Under the pieces are notes generated by a model that had not been told where the DNA came from, did not search any database, and worked only from the letters and a program-made list of their open reading frames with translations. From assembly GCA_021799405.1 (NCBI GenBank), contig JAJZAL010000139.1, positions 1 to 13,897 of the forward strand: a stretch of 13,897 nucleotides of DNA. Direction: 5' to 3'. Position numbers and translations under genes: made by a program. Below, piece after piece: positions 1 through 8,028 of the stretch. This stretch comes from Acidobacteriota bacterium (GTDB lineage Bacteria > Acidobacteriota > Terriglobia > Terriglobales > Acidobacteriaceae). Each line of letters opens with the position of its first letter. Position 1 is the first letter of the stretch.

Positions 1-118
1 AAGAAAAGAATATTTGCTCGACTTCCCCGAAACTCCGGCCTGCGTACACTACGCGATACTATTGAAGACGCGCAGCGAGTCGGCAAGTGGGGGTAGCTTC
101 GATCACGCCGAAAAATGA
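1..118 (+). other. Possible 3' end of an upstream gene, then untranslated leader
   Basis: Two + strand frames are open from the left edge. One runs from base 2 to a TGA at 116-118 (38 codons, including the stretch LLDFPETPACVHYAIL), the other from base 1 to a TAG at 94-96 (31 codons). Either could be the tail of a gene cut by the window edge; the first has the more protein-like composition, but I recognise no family. Between about 119 and 330 I see no credible gene on either strand. A long - strand frame that crosses this stretch is mostly antisense to the first sulfatase. Confidence 0.2.
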
Positions 119-332
119 CGCGTTTCCCCCGCATTCATGGTGAGGGAGCCAGCAGGGTTTTCCGCAGGGTTGCGATCGTCGAGGCTCTTGGTCTTTAGTT
201 CCTCATGCCGGTAGGCACTGCGCTCACGCTTAGCTGCAAATAACATCGAGCAGACTGACGAATGAAAAGAAACTAAAACATATTGACGGCGGAGCTTGAC
301 ACGCGTAAGGCCGAGTATTAGTGTCCAGGGAA

Positions 333-359
333 TGTAATTGGTTACAACGTTCTGAGAAC
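333..359. promoter_or_regulatory. Two adjacent inverted repeats upstream of the sulfatase operon, candidate operators
   Basis: TGTAA-TTGG-TTACA (333-346) is a perfect 5-bp inverted repeat with a 4-base spacer. Two bases later, GTTCT-G-AGAAC (349-359) is a second perfect 5-bp repeat. Both lie about 100 bases before the first sulfatase start at 457. The first has the size and half-site shape of a LacI/GntR-type operator, but the regulator is not in the window and the match is inferred from symmetry only. A TTGACA at 296-301 could be a -35 element, but no good -10 follows at normal spacing. Confidence 0.35.
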
Positions 360-456
360 TGTGCAGTCTCGCCCGCACCATTACAATCATCAAGATCATG
401 GGGTCTGTCCGGATTTTTTGAAGTTGGGGCAGAACACTGAAGGAGGATACACAAGT

Positions 457-2118
457 ATGCAAAGGCGCGATTTTTTGAAGAGCGCATCCATGTGCGGAAT
501 CGGAGCGCTGATCGCCAACGATGCGCTGTCGGAAGGGGTGGCTGCATCTGCGCCGGCGATGCCGGCTGTGGATCGCCCCAATATCGTGCTCGTTGTTTCG
601 GATCAGCATCGCGCCGGGCTCACAAAGCGCGAGGGATATCCGCTGGACACCAGTCCCACTCTGGACAAGCTTGCATCTTCCGGAGTGGGATTTGATCGCG
701 CCTATTGCACCGCTCCGCTGTGCGTTCCCAGCCGCACGAGCATGCTGACAGGACGCTGGCCCGATGCAACCCGTGTGCGCTCCAACGAGATGATTCACGA
801 TGCGGTGTATGAAACGCACCTGTATGCGGTGGCCAAACAGTGTGGGTACCGGACCGGCCTCGCCGGCAAGAATCATACCTTCCTGCGCCCCGAGGATACG
901 GATTTCTGGCGCGAGTATGGGCTTCAACAGGGCTGGATGCCGCCCAATCCACCACAGATGTACCAAGACTTCCAGCACTGGATGAAATCGCTCCATGCGA
1001 ACATCGCGCTAACGCCGACCCCCTTCCCGCTGGAGGCGCAGTTCCCATACCGAATCGTTTCCGATGCAATCGATTTCATGAACGAGTCAGACGGCCGGCC
1101 ATTTCTGCTGCAGGTCGGCTTTTCCGAGCCGCATGACCCGGAGCAGGTGCCGACGCCGTACTGGAACATGTATCCGCCGGAAAGCGTGCCTGGCCGATGC
1201 GCAGGACCTGAGGCTCTGAAACAGCTTGGCTATCGAGCACAGTGGGAGTACGGCCACCAGCAAGCCGGCTTCCCCACTGAGCAGAACTGGCGCCGCTACA
1301 AATCAAATTATCTCGGCATGCTCCGTCTGCTCGACGACCAGCTCGCCCGCCTCGTGACGTTTATGAATCAGAAGGACCTGCTGAGGAAGACAATTATTGT
1401 CTACGTAGCCGATCATGGCGACTATCTGATGGACTACGGCCTTGCGCGCAAAGGCGTGGGAATGCCGGAATGTCTGTCGCGCATTCCGATGGTCTGGTCC
1501 GGTCCAGGGATTACAAGCACATCTGTGGGGCAATCAGCCTTTGTCTCAATGGCCGATCTCTTCCCTACATTTTGCGAGATCATGAATACCAGCATCCCGC
1601 ATGGCGTGCAGGGCAGGAGTTTGTGGCCGTTGCTGCGCGGAGAGACCTATCCACGAGACGAATTCCGCAGCATCTACCAGACGGTAGGCCTAGGCGGGTT
1701 GTATTATGAAGCCTCCGATCATGTTCCCTACTTTCTGCCCGATGGTCCACGGGCCAGCCCAAAGGCGCGAGCCCACCCGATGGGATTCGGCTTCGACGAG
1801 CTAAACAAAGTAACCCAGTCAGGCCTGCAGAAAATGGTCCGAATGGGCGACTGGAAACTGATCTATGACATGATGGGATACGGGCAGTTATACCACCTTC
1901 CCTCGGATCCATGCGAACTCAGGAACCTCTTCGGCCAGCCTCATGTTGCCACCGAGCAGGCCTCGTTGATGGCGGAGCTGCTGATGTGGACAATTCGCTC
2001 CCAGGACAGTCTGCCGACCGGCCCGCAGAACTTGAAGTACCAGACCAAGTGGCCCGGCGGGCATAACTGGTACGCGCCGTACCGCCACGGAACCGCACCA
2101 GAACCATTTATCCCGTAG
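457..2118 (+). CDS. Tat-exported S1-family sulfatase
   Basis: A 553-residue type I sulfatase that should hydrolyse sulfate esters in the periplasm or outside the cell. The N-terminus is a twin-arginine signal (QRRDFLKSA, residues 2-10) with a short hydrophobic stretch. The active-site signature C89-V-P-S-R93 followed by LTG marks C89 as the residue converted to formylglycine. D49-Q50 near the N-terminus and D319-H320 (ADHGD) fit metal ligands; K138/H140 (GKNH), H226 and K332 fit substrate-pocket positions of the family. The C-terminal subdomain carries MVRMGDWKLIYD. The start at 457 is chosen over an in-frame GTG at 361 because AGGAGG lies at 441-446 and the RR motif is then N-terminal. The exact substrate cannot be read from sequence; the DQHR and VPSR variants differ from the second sulfatase, so the two probably attack different sulfate positions. 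It is likely first in an operon with the next two genes. Confidence 0.93.
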   Translation: MQRRDFLKSASMCGIGALIANDALSEGVAASAPAMPAVDRPNIVLVVSDQHRAGLTKREGYPLDTSPTLDKLASSGVGFDRAYCTAPLCVPSRTSMLTGRWPDATRVRSNEMIHDAVYETHLYAVAKQCGYRTGLAGKNHTFLRPEDTDFWREYGLQQGWMPPNPPQMYQDFQHWMKSLHANIALTPTPFPLEAQFPYRIVSDAIDFMNESDGRPFLLQVGFSEPHDPEQVPTPYWNMYPPESVPGRCAGPEALKQLGYRAQWEYGHQQAGFPTEQNWRRYKSNYLGMLRLLDDQLARLVTFMNQKDLLRKTIIVYVADHGDYLMDYGLARKGVGMPECLSRIPMVWSGPGITSTSVGQSAFVSMADLFPTFCEIMNTSIPHGVQGRSLWPLLRGETYPRDEFRSIYQTVGLGGLYYEASDHVPYFLPDGPRASPKARAHPMGFGFDELNKVTQSGLQKMVRMGDWKLIYDMMGYGQLYHLPSDPCELRNLFGQPHVATEQASLMAELLMWTIRSQDSLPTGPQNLKYQTKWPGGHNWYAPYRHGTAPEPFIP

Positions 2119-2218
2119 AAATAGGTTCAGTAATTGCGATGCTGCAAGTGTAAGTTCCCGTACGATGATGCGAGCGGTAACCGTTGTTGTTGACTTTTAT
2201 AGAGAGCGGAGGAAAGAA

Positions 2219-3949
2219 ATGAAGACACGTCGCGAGTTTTTACACGCAGGTCTTTGCGCTGGCGCGGGCGCGGTTTTGTCGTCCGGCACGAGACCAGCAT
2301 CAGCAGAACCTGAATCCGGCGCCGGCAGTCAGAGACCGAACATCGTCTTTATCCTTGCCGACGACATGGGATTTTCCGATATCGGCTGTTACGGCTCGGA
2401 GATCGATACACCCAATCTCGACGCGCTGGCCAGAGGAGGTCTGCAGTTCAGCGACTTTCACAACAGTCCACGCTGTTGCCCGTCGCGAGCGGCTTTGATG
2501 ACGGGCTTGTACTCGCATCAGGCAGGCATGGGCCTGATGACTGCGGATTACGGGAGATACCCTTATCCGGCCTACGCAGGAGATTTGAGTGAGAAATGCG
2601 TGACCATCGCCGAAGCTCTGAAGGCAGGAGGCTACACAACGTTAATGACCGGCAAGTGGCATCTTACACCGCTGACGGTAGGCAAGCATAACTGGCCCCT
2701 GCAACGCGGATTTGAGCGCTACTACGGCATCATCAACGGTGCGGCCAGTTACTTTGATCCTGCTTCCCTAACCAGCGATAACACTCCCATCGAAGTTACA
2801 AAGGCCGATGAGGGCTACTATCTGACGAATGCTATCGGTGATCACTCGGTCCAGTTTATTGAAGACGCGGCGCGTAAGGATAAGCCTTTCTTTCTCTACG
2901 CGGCGTTTACGGCAGGCCACTGGCCTCTGATGGCGCCCGAGGAAACTATCTCCAAGTACAAGGGAAAATATGCGGGCGGCTGGGATGCGCTGCGTGCATC
3001 GCGCCACGCCAAGCAGCTCTCCTTGGGGCTGGTGCGGCAGGAGTGGAGCATCACGCCGCGCGACCCACGTGTTCCCGGCTGGGAACTGGCTTCCTTCCAC
3101 GAGTGGGAGCAGCGTCGTATGGAGGTATATGCCGCACAGATTGATCTGCTGGATCAAAATGTCGGCAAGATTGTCAGCAAGCTGCGCCAGTTAGGGATTC
3201 TCGACAATACTCTGATCTGCTTCATGTCGGATAACGGCGGAAACTTCGAAGAGATGCGACGCATTCCCAGTGGCCACCAGCGGCCGGCATTTATGCCGTA
3301 TAAAACGAAAGATGGAATGCCGGTCATCCCCGGCAACGATCCGTCAATCATGCCGGGACCGGCAACGACTTATGCCAGCTACGGCATCCCGTGGGGTAAC
3401 ACCAGCAACACGCCATTTCGTCTCTACAAGCACTATGCCAATGAAGGAGGAATTTCGACGCCATTCATCGCGCATTGGCCGCGGGGATTGAAACAGCATG
3501 GCATCTCGCACGCCATTGGCCACGAGATTGACGTGATGCCCACATGTCTCGACGTTGCGGGCGTGGCTTATCCCAAACTGAGCAAGGCCGGAACGCCACC
3601 GCCACCGCTCGAGGGCAAGAGCCTGGTACCGGTGTTTCAAGGCGGTGCGCTGCCGGAACGCTCACTCTTCTGGGAGCACGAAGGCAACATAGCGGCGCGG
3701 AACGGTAAGTGGAAGCTTGTGTCGAGATTTCCCGATGCGTGGGAACTCTATGACATGGAGCATGACCGCACGGAAATGCACGATCTGGCTGACCAGTATC
3801 CAGATCGGGTACGGAAGATGGCAGCCGAGTATGCCGCATGGGCAAAGCATGTAGGCGCTCAGCCCTGGCCTATGCCGCAAACTCCAGACGGAGCGATCCG
3901 GCTCGGAGCCATGCCCTCACCACCGTATCTATTGCACGATCGCATTTAG
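2219..3949 (+). CDS. Tat-exported arylsulfatase-type S1 sulfatase
   Basis: A 576-residue sulfatase of the arylsulfatase A type. The twin-arginine signal is TRREFLHAG (residues 3-11), ending in a small-residue stretch before about residue 30. The catalytic signature is C86-C-P-S-R90, followed by AALMTG; C86 is the predicted formylglycine, with a second cysteine occupying the variable X position. D48-D49 (LADDMG) and D338-N339 (SDNGG) are the expected Ca-binding residues. GKWH (145-148), H234 and K404 match other conserved active-site positions. The start at 2219 is preferred over an ATG at 2165 because GGAGGA sits at 2208-2213, five bases before it, and because it puts the RR motif at the N-terminus. 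The gene follows the first sulfatase by 100 bases and precedes the GH2 gene by 55, which supports one transcript. It needs a formylglycine-generating enzyme encoded elsewhere. The substrate is unknown. Confidence 0.94.
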   Translation: MKTRREFLHAGLCAGAGAVLSSGTRPASAEPESGAGSQRPNIVFILADDMGFSDIGCYGSEIDTPNLDALARGGLQFSDFHNSPRCCPSRAALMTGLYSHQAGMGLMTADYGRYPYPAYAGDLSEKCVTIAEALKAGGYTTLMTGKWHLTPLTVGKHNWPLQRGFERYYGIINGAASYFDPASLTSDNTPIEVTKADEGYYLTNAIGDHSVQFIEDAARKDKPFFLYAAFTAGHWPLMAPEETISKYKGKYAGGWDALRASRHAKQLSLGLVRQEWSITPRDPRVPGWELASFHEWEQRRMEVYAAQIDLLDQNVGKIVSKLRQLGILDNTLICFMSDNGGNFEEMRRIPSGHQRPAFMPYKTKDGMPVIPGNDPSIMPGPATTYASYGIPWGNTSNTPFRLYKHYANEGGISTPFIAHWPRGLKQHGISHAIGHEIDVMPTCLDVAGVAYPKLSKAGTPPPPLEGKSLVPVFQGGALPERSLFWEHEGNIAARNGKWKLVSRFPDAWELYDMEHDRTEMHDLADQYPDRVRKMAAEYAAWAKHVGAQPWPMPQTPDGAIRLGAMPSPPYLLHDRI

Positions 3950-3953
3950 CTAA

Positions 3954-3978
3954 GATGCGCGGGATCGGCCCGCGCGTC
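3954..3978 (+). promoter_or_regulatory. Strong hairpin between the second sulfatase and the GH2 gene
   Basis: GATGCGCGGG (3954-3963) pairs with CCCGCGCGTC (3969-3978) around a 5-base loop, giving a 10-bp stem with one G-T (G-U in RNA) pair. It starts five bases after the sulfatase stop codon and ends ten bases before the GH2 Shine-Dalgarno (GGAGGG, 3989-3994). No T-run follows, so it does not look like an intrinsic terminator. An intercistronic stability or processing element that tunes the ratio of the two enzymes is a reasonable inference. Confidence 0.5.
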
Positions 3979-4004
3979 GTGCTAACTTGGAGGGCATCTA
4001 ACTG

Positions 4005-6362
4005 ATGAAACGCAGCTTGCCGGGCGCAGGATTCACCATAAGCAGACGCCGCTTCATGGAAAAATTGGCAGGGGCGTCCGCGGCCCTCGCTGGACCAAGC
4101 CTCTTGTGGGGAACTGCACGCCAGCAACTTCCTCATTCCGAGGCTGGCCAGCCCCAAACAGCATTACCCTGGTCCGTAAAACCGGCGCCGCTGCTAACTC
4201 CCTGGTCCTCCCAGGTTGACGCGCAAATGCCCCATCCACTGTATCCCCGGCCGCAATTGGTTCGCGAGGCATGGCTGAATTTGAACGGCCTTTGGGAGTT
4301 TCAACCCGGCACCGCGGCAGACGAAGAACCACCGTTCGGTAAGTCGCTAAGTGGCGCCATTCTTGTTCCTTATCCCGTGGAGTCTGCTCTCTCTGGCGTG
4401 ATGGAACATCATGAGCGCCTGTGGTATCGACGCACACTAACAGTTCCCGCGGCATGGCGCGGCAAGCGGATCCTGCTTCACTTTGGCGCGGTCGATTACG
4501 AGTCGGAAGTATTTGTGAACGGGCAACGCGTCGGACTGCATCGTGGCGGCTACGACCCATTCAGTTATGACATAACTTCGTATCTGAGCGGCAAGGATAG
4601 TAATGAGTTGATCGTGAGAGTGTACGATCCAACAGAGAACGGAGGCCAGCCGCGTGGTAAGCAATGCACCAAGCCACACGGAATCATGTACACTCCGACA
4701 ACGGGGATCTGGCAGACCGTGTGGCTTGAACCGGTTGCATCATCGTTTATCAAAGAATTGACAATGGTTCCAGACATCGATCGCGCCCAGCTCAATTTGA
4801 CCATCACCGCAGAGAATCTTCAAAGCAACAGCACTGTCGACATCAACGCTAAATCAGGCGATGTTATGGTTACGGACCTGTCGGCGGCTCCAGATGAGAC
4901 GATTGTAATTCCTATCCCCAACCAGAGGCTCTGGTCACCGAATGATCCTTTTCTTTACACGCTGGAAGTAACATTAAAGCATGCGGATAAGATAGTTGAC
5001 ACTATTACAAGTTACTTCGGAATGCGAAAAACTCATGTGGGCATTGTGAACGGGCAAAAGAAGCTTCTGCTGAACAATGAGTTTGTCTTTCAACTTGGGC
5101 CGCTCGATCAAGGATTCTGGCCGGATGGGATTTATACGCCTCCCACAGATGAAGCCATGAAGAACGATATTATGCAGATGAAGGCTATGGGGTTCAACAT
5201 GGTTCGTAAGCACATCAAGGTCGAGCCAGCCAGATGGTATTACTGGACAGACACGCTGGGCCTGCTGGTTTGGCAGGATATGCCCTCTGCCGACTCGTAT
5301 CCCGGCCGGGAGTTTGTTCCACCGCCCGTTGACAAGAATGAGTTTGAGAGCGAACTCCGGCGCATGATTGAGACCCATAAGAATTCGCCCTCCATTGCGC
5401 TCTGGACGATCTTCAACGAAGGGCAGGGCCAGTTTGATACCGGGCATCTGGTCAATGTCGTCCGCAGTCTCGACTCTTCAAGGCCGGTCAATGAGGCCAG
5501 CGGTGGAAAGATTGAAGGCTTTGGAGACCTCGATGACATTCATAGTTATCCCGAGCCCGCCGTACGCCCCTCAAATGGAAGGCAGGCGATGGTGTGTGGA
5601 GAGTTTGGTGGCATCGGCTATCTCATCGCCGGTCACTCATGGGAAAAGAGAGGTGGCGGATATATCGAAGTTGATACGAACCCGGACATGCTCTACCTTT
5701 ATGCAGAATTCATGGATTGGGTTCAGCGGTTGCGCGATCAGAACAACCTGAGCGCCAGCGTCTATACGCAACTAACCGACGTCATGACAGAAGTGAACGG
5801 CCTGATGACTTACGACCGTGTTGCGAAGATTCCGTCATCGCAATTGAATCTGGTAAATACGTTTCGCTTTGCCGCGCCGAGTTACACAAATATCGTGCCT
5901 ACTTCGGAAGCCGAAAGACAGATCTGGAAATACGTCTTCACACGGCCGGAGGGACCGTGGTGGAACCAGGACTACGACGACTCACATTGGTTGCAGGGCG
6001 CCGGGCCTTTTGGCAGCACCGGCAGCTATATTGGGACGAGATGGACTTCTCCTGATCTCTGGCTGCGCCGGCACTTTAACCCGCGGGTTCTTACTCCAGA
6101 TCAGTTAGAACATCTTGTGGTCACGGGGGTTTTCGAAGGAAGATTCCAGATTTATATCAACGGCGCCGGGACCTATCCTCAACGGGGAGCGAATCGCTCT
6201 GGCGAGATCAGGTATGAGCATCGGCCAATCCAGCGGTCTGTTCGCGAGGCGATTCGCTCGAATAGCGATAACGTAATTGCAATTCATTGCCTTCGCATTG
6301 GCGACAAACAGTATTTTGACGCTGGCCTTTCAATTCGCATGCAATCCAAGTCCTTATCATAA
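4005..6362 (+). CDS. Tat-exported glycoside hydrolase family 2 enzyme (beta-galactosidase-like)
   Basis: A 785-residue GH2 enzyme, a retaining exo-glycosidase. The Tat motif is SRRRFMEKL (residues 13-21). The sugar-binding jelly roll spans about 84-210 (LNGLWEF, LWYRR, VFVNG). A conserved PTTGIWQTVWLE segment (231-242) leads into an Ig-like domain to about 340, and a TIM barrel follows (about 345-625). In the barrel E472 (FNEGQGQFD) is the acid/base and E533 (CGEFGG) the nucleophile; both are present, so the enzyme should be active. QLTDVMTEVNGLMTYD (589-604) is typical of this GH2 branch. A C-terminal domain (about 635-785: DDSHW, DLWLRRHF, FQIYING) looks like an extra galactose-binding-like jelly roll. 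GGAGGG at 3989-3994 supports the start, as does the N-terminal RR, which a later ATG at 4056 would lose. GH2 covers galactosidases, glucuronidases and mannosidases, so specificity is open. The link to two sulfatases suggests it acts on a desulfated glycan. Confidence 0.92.
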   Translation: MKRSLPGAGFTISRRRFMEKLAGASAALAGPSLLWGTARQQLPHSEAGQPQTALPWSVKPAPLLTPWSSQVDAQMPHPLYPRPQLVREAWLNLNGLWEFQPGTAADEEPPFGKSLSGAILVPYPVESALSGVMEHHERLWYRRTLTVPAAWRGKRILLHFGAVDYESEVFVNGQRVGLHRGGYDPFSYDITSYLSGKDSNELIVRVYDPTENGGQPRGKQCTKPHGIMYTPTTGIWQTVWLEPVASSFIKELTMVPDIDRAQLNLTITAENLQSNSTVDINAKSGDVMVTDLSAAPDETIVIPIPNQRLWSPNDPFLYTLEVTLKHADKIVDTITSYFGMRKTHVGIVNGQKKLLLNNEFVFQLGPLDQGFWPDGIYTPPTDEAMKNDIMQMKAMGFNMVRKHIKVEPARWYYWTDTLGLLVWQDMPSADSYPGREFVPPPVDKNEFESELRRMIETHKNSPSIALWTIFNEGQGQFDTGHLVNVVRSLDSSRPVNEASGGKIEGFGDLDDIHSYPEPAVRPSNGRQAMVCGEFGGIGYLIAGHSWEKRGGGYIEVDTNPDMLYLYAEFMDWVQRLRDQNNLSASVYTQLTDVMTEVNGLMTYDRVAKIPSSQLNLVNTFRFAAPSYTNIVPTSEAERQIWKYVFTRPEGPWWNQDYDDSHWLQGAGPFGSTGSYIGTRWTSPDLWLRRHFNPRVLTPDQLEHLVVTGVFEGRFQIYINGAGTYPQRGANRSGEIRYEHRPIQRSVREAIRSNSDNVIAIHCLRIGDKQYFDAGLSIRMQSKSLS

Positions 6363-7266
6363 ATAACTGTGCAGATATCAAAGAGACCTTCGTTGCGCGA
6401 TCCAAAGACAACCCAGGTTGAACGTGCAGCAGCTACAGGCACTGAATACGCCTCGACGGATGTGTTTTTCTCTCAGGTCGACGAAAACCCCAGATCAAAT
6501 TCAACCATGGGTCCGAGTCCAGCATTAATTCCTCATGGAAGCGCTTGTGTCTGCTCAGCCAGCGCTGGACTACAGATGCTTATTCGCGGGGTAGTTATTG
6601 TGGATGATATGGGTCTGCTTTTGCCCACATATCGTCTCATCGATCATCAAAGGACTCTATCCACCCGACTCCAGGATTCGGCCGCGCCAAAGAGATGCCA
6701 TTCGGGGTGCAATTAGCATCCGTTCTGCAATCTACTTGTTATCGAGTTTTTGTGCCGCTGGCAGGACGAGGCGGGAGTACCCAGCCGCGAGAACCGGCGG
6801 ATTGCGCCGCCACATCAGGTTCTCCAACTCTGCCGCACCGCTGAACTCAATGTGATCGCTGCCGCCACCCGCGTGCCGCTCACCTCTACTGTGTAAGAGA
6901 TGACCGCTCTTTTTACTTATTCATTTTATGAAGGAATATACCAGCAATGCCAGGCTAGGCCGGCGCCATCAGAATTGAGAGGCGTGATGCGGAGCCATTC
7001 CTGCACACAATCCAAGGCCCAGAGCGGGCCCAGCACATCTGTGGCAGTTACCCAGGTGGAATCTGCTGTCCATTATTCCATCCGCGCCTTGCGCCGGCCG
7101 TGGAGTGCGATGCGCAAAGCGTTCCTTTACAACCACTAGCATTTTGTGCAGTTCCATAACTTATACATCGCCGGCGACCATAAGCTGACGATCGCTGTAC
7201 CTGCGCGCAGCGCGGCGGGAAGAGGATATTCTATGCGATCGTGATAGATAGCAAAAGGGGGAAACC
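6363..7266. other. 904-base stretch without a convincing gene
   Basis: Frames of 79-115 codons are open on the + strand (6369-6716, 6598-6855, 6900-7139). None has a Shine-Dalgarno at its start, a recognisable motif or a protein-like composition. On the - strand a 62-codon run without a start codon (6920 down to 6735, stop at 6732-6734) has a better composition, including SDHIEFSGAAELENLMWRR, and may be a gene remnant. GGCGG/CCGCC at 6796-6811 can form only a small hairpin. No terminal repeats or transposase motifs are visible. The 3' part must carry the promoter of the gene at 7267, but I cannot point to it. Confidence 0.5.
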
Positions 7267-7752
7267 GTGAAAACTCCAGCATTGGCTCTAGCATTCCTTC
7301 TGTTGAGTTCGATGACAGTGAGCGCGCAGACAGTGCAGATTAGTGTCAAACCTCTGACGGAAGATGACATCAAGCTGATTCGCCAGGATATCCAATCAGC
7401 CAAAGACGACATCATCACAAACACCATGCAGTTCTCCGAATCCGAAGCAATGGCGTTCTGGCCGGTTTACAAGGAGTACGCGAGCGAGCAGCGCGCCATA
7501 GCTGAAAGGCGTCTCGGTGTGATTCTTGATTATGCAAAGAGCATCGATACACTGACGAATACAGAAGCCAGCAGTCTGACCCAGAGACTGTTTCAGGTGG
7601 AAGATGATGCGCAGGCACTGAGGAAGAAGTACTTCTCGAAGTTTGAAGCCGCATTGGGGGCCAAGCGCGCAGCCAAGTTCTACCAGGTTGATAACCGGCT
7701 CACGATGATGCTGAACGTGCAGCTTGCAACCGGAATCCCCCTGATCCCGTGA
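7267..7752 (+). CDS. Small secreted helical protein of unknown function
   Basis: A 161-residue protein with a GTG start, supported by AGGGGG at 7256-7261, five bases upstream. Residues 1-20 form a Sec signal peptide (LALAFLLLSSMTVSA) with likely cleavage at A20-Q21; there is no lipobox cysteine. The mature part is highly charged and predicted helical, with long runs such as LIRQDIQSAKDDI and AQALRKKYFSKFEAALGAKR. It ends in a pattern (FYQVDNRLTMMLNVQLATGIPLIP) that I associate only loosely with small exported proteins of unknown function. Size and helical character recall Spy/CpxP-like periplasmic proteins, but the LTxxQ signature is absent, so this is not a family call. The DUF4136 gene starts 276 bases downstream; co-transcription is possible but not shown. 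Confidence 0.8.
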   Translation: MKTPALALAFLLLSSMTVSAQTVQISVKPLTEDDIKLIRQDIQSAKDDIITNTMQFSESEAMAFWPVYKEYASEQRAIAERRLGVILDYAKSIDTLTNTEASSLTQRLFQVEDDAQALRKKYFSKFEAALGAKRAAKFYQVDNRLTMMLNVQLATGIPLIP

Positions 7753-7993
7753 AGGGGTGAAAGTACGAGGGCGATCGTCTGGAAGTCAGCCCGGTTGCAA
7801 TTCAGTTTGCGGGAATACGAAAGCCGGCTCGGCCGCTGCGCTGACGAAGACCGTTCTGCAGACTCGTACTTCTGCCAGTTTTCACGGCCATGGCAGACCG
7901 TCAGTATCGAAGGAGAAACACAGGTGTTGGAAGGACGGCTTGCGGCTGGCAGTTGGATCCGCCGCGGCCGCCACGCCCAGTGACTCCGGTACG

Positions 7994-8011
7994 TTGTTGA
8001 CCGTTCAACAA
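7994..8011 (+). promoter_or_regulatory. Inverted repeat just upstream of the DUF4136 ribosome binding site
   Basis: TTGTTGA (7994-8000) and TCAACAA (8005-8011) are perfect 7-bp inverted repeats around CCGT. The Shine-Dalgarno TGGAG (8016-8020) begins five bases later. As DNA this could be an operator; as RNA it would be a weak, AU-rich hairpin next to the ribosome binding site. Only the symmetry and the position support it. Confidence 0.35.
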
Positions 8012-8028
8012 AGATTGGAGACTCAGCA

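Noticed and set aside
296..321. TTGACA (296-301) with TATTAG (316-321) as a promoter
   Set aside because: The spacer is only 14 bases, too short for a standard sigma-70 promoter, and no good -10 lies at 16-18 bases. It may still be part of a promoter of another type.
361..456. GTG at 361 as start of the first sulfatase
   Set aside because: It would put 32 residues before the Tat motif and has no Shine-Dalgarno, whereas the ATG at 457 has AGGAGG at 441-446.
103..996. A 297-codon - strand frame across the leader and the start of the first sulfatase
   Set aside because: Most of it is antisense to a clearly coding sulfatase with full catalytic motifs. It is rich in His, Arg and Cys, has no ribosome binding site and no recognisable domain.
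2175..2183. Small palindrome CGGT-A-ACCG between the two sulfatases
   Set aside because: Only four base pairs; expected by chance in a sequence of this composition.
3465..3845. A 126-codon - strand frame inside the second sulfatase
   Set aside because: Antisense shadow of a well-supported gene; Arg/Pro-rich and without motif.
6369..6716. A 115-codon + strand frame just after the GH2 gene
   Set aside because: It starts with GTG, has no ribosome binding site, no motif, and a composition rich in Ser, Thr and Arg without structure. It overlaps other equally weak frames.
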